DNA of 64,000 nt. Source: Rhodocyclales bacterium. Its GTDB lineage: Bacteria > Pseudomonadota > Gammaproteobacteria > Burkholderiales > Rhodocyclaceae. The stretch lies in assembly GCA_016183655.1 (NCBI GenBank), contig JACPEH010000016.1, forward strand, positions 182,827-246,826. The letters are read 5' to 3'. Of the stretch, positions 62,755-64,000 are shown in pieces; position 1 is the stretch's first letter; each line of letters starts with the position of its first letter. The notes below the pieces were generated by a model. The model was given only the letters and a program-made list of their open reading frames with translations, made no database searches and was not told the origin of the DNA. A program made the translations under genes and the position numbers.

Positions 62755-64000
62755 AACCCCCCGTCATTCCGGCGAAAGCCGGAATCCAGAGAACGGGGGA
62801 TTGCGGCTGGCGCAGCAGCAGCCCGGCCGGCCGCAACTGGATTCCGGGTCAAGCCCGGAATGACGGGGGCGTAGCGAAGCCGGCGGGCATGATGGCGGCA
62901 CATGCTGCACCTCGGCCACCAATCAGCCCGCCCGCACCGCTCCCCCGTCATTCCGGCGAAAGCCGGAATCCAGGGAACGGGGAGATGGCGCTTGGCGCAG
63001 CAGCAGCCCGGCCGGCCGCAACTGGATTCCGGATCGAGCCCGGAATGACGGGGGCATGTCGAAGCCGGCGAGCATGGTGGCGGCACATGCTGCACCTCGG
63101 CAGCCAATCAGCCCGCCCACGCCGCTCCCCCGTCATTCCGGCGAAAGCCGGAATCCAGGGAACGGGGAGATTGCGGCTGGCGCAGCAGCAGCCTGACCGG
63201 CCGCAACCGGATTCCGGGTCAAGCCCGGAATGACGGGGGCGTGGCGAAGCCGGCGGGCATGGTGGCGGCACATGCCGCACCTCGGCCACCAATCAGCCCG
63301 CCCACGCCGCTCCCCCGTCATTCCGGCGAAAGCCGGAATCCAGGGAACGGGGAGATGGCGGCTGGCGCAGCAGCAGCCCGGCCGGCCGCAACTGGATTCC
63401 GGGTCGAGCCCGGAATGACGGGGGCGTAGCGAAGCCGGCGGGCATGGTGGCGGCACAGGCAGCACCTCGGCCACGAATCAGCCCGCTCACGCCGCCCCTC
63501 CCGTCATTCCGGCGAAAGCCGGAATCCAGGGAACGGGGGATTGCGCTTGGCGCAGCAGCAGCCTGACCGGCCGCAACTGGATTCCGGGTCAAGCCCGGAA
63601 TGACGGGGGCGTAGCGAAGCCGGCGGGCATGGTGGCGGCACAGGCCGCACCTCGGCCACCAATCAGCCCGCCCACGCCGCCCCTCCCGTCATTCCGGCGA
63701 AAGCCGGAATCCAGGGAACAGGGGGATTGCGCTTGGCGTAGCAGCAGCCCAGCCGGCCGCAACTGGATTCCGGGTCAAGCCCGGAATGACAGGGGCGTGG
63801 CGAAGCCGGCGGGCATGGTGGCGGCACATGCCGCACCTCGGCCACCAATCAGCCCGCCCGCACCGCTCCCCCGTCGTTCCGGCGAAAGCCGGAATCCAGG
63901 GAACGGGGAGATGGCGGCTGGCGCAGCAGCAGCCCGGCCGGCCGCAACTGGATTCCGGGTCGAGCCCGGAATGACGGGGGCGTAGCGAAGCCGGCGGGCA
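62755..64000. repeat. Tandem array of about 185-bp palindromic units (at least 7, runs off the window)
   Basis: The left arm CGTCATTCCGGCGAAAGCC recurs at 62762, 62946, 63131, 63316, 63502, 63687 and 63872 (spacing 184-186). Each unit holds a left hairpin (ATTCCGGC-GAAA-GCCGGAAT), a middle of about 55 bases, a right hairpin (ATTCCGGG-TCAA-CCCGGAAT) and an outer inverted repeat (CCCCCGTCATTCCGG / CCGGAATGACGGGGG), then a linker of about 70 bases. Units 4 and 7 differ at one base over 129 bases, and units 3 and 5 share private variants, so segments were copied as blocks. Open frames here are by-products of the repeat. Confidence 0.95.

Noticed and set aside
62889..63985. Short open frames within the terminal array (proline/arginine-rich or IPAKAG-type proteins)
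   Set aside because: They repeat with the array period in several frames and both strands, have no ribosome sites and are translations of palindromes.
62755..64000. CRISPR array
   Set aside because: Repeats are regular, but the intervals are conserved rather than unique, each unit is about 185 bp with two inverted arms, and no cas genes are present.

Overview
The window is GC-rich, densely coded chromosomal DNA that looks betaproteobacterial. It is probably from the Rhodocyclales (Azonexus/Dechloromonas/Zoogloea-like). That placement is inferred from gene content: a lexA-imuA-imuB-dnaE2 SOS cassette, ETF/ETF-QO with acyl-CoA oxidation genes, a divergent ppx/ppk1 pair, an mla-type lipid transport operon, several chemoreceptors and a haem-binding chemoreceptor sensor. 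I see no plasmid, phage or classical IS genes.

Layout. 1-2.7 kb: rpsO-pnp on the minus strand, with an intergenic hairpin and a strong terminator after pnp. 3.1-9.9 kb: a chemoreceptor with a CxxCH sensor domain, a LysE exporter, a MocR-type regulator, an EamA/AraC divergent pair and a small two-haem protein. 9.9-17.5 kb: the SOS mutagenesis block. lexA, imuA and imuB overlap as one operon. dnaE2 is separate with its own LexA box, and a bacteriohemerythrin gene and a 137-bp inverted-repeat element lie between. 18-32.8 kb: acyl-CoA metabolism (acetoacetyl-CoA synthetase, thioesterase, ETF-QO, acyl-CoA dehydrogenase, etfBA, enoyl-CoA hydratase), interrupted by an HDOD protein and a large hybrid histidine kinase. 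A TetR gene next to etfBA has two palindromic operators at its promoter, and a third matching site lies in front of ETF-QO. This suggests one repressor coordinates the whole electron-transfer branch.

32.8-42.3 kb: an ABC lipid transporter of the Mla type (lipoprotein, MCE protein, ATPase, permease) joined to ppx, then divergent ppk1 and convergent relA. Polyphosphate and ppGpp genes are therefore neighbours. 42.4-46.5 kb: an EamA transporter, MtfA peptidase, a response regulator, a tRNA pair and an alpha/beta hydrolase. The second tRNA looks like a Glu/Asp chimera whose acceptor stem cannot pair. 46.7-51.2 kb: a two-partner secretion pair whose exoprotein carries about seven propeller-like repeats. 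51.2-58.2 kb: comEC, a DUF2062 protein, a second chemoreceptor, and lolD/lolC. 58.4-64 kb: a GIY-YIG nuclease gene flanked by directly repeated palindromes, an NtrB/NtrC-type two-component pair, a cysteine-cluster protein, and a tandem array of about 185-bp units built from the same palindromes that runs off the window end.

The most interesting signals are the GIY-YIG/palindrome association with its array, the chimeric tRNA, the three-site TetR regulon, and the SOS block with a probably leaderless dnaE2. All functions are read from sequence without database searches.
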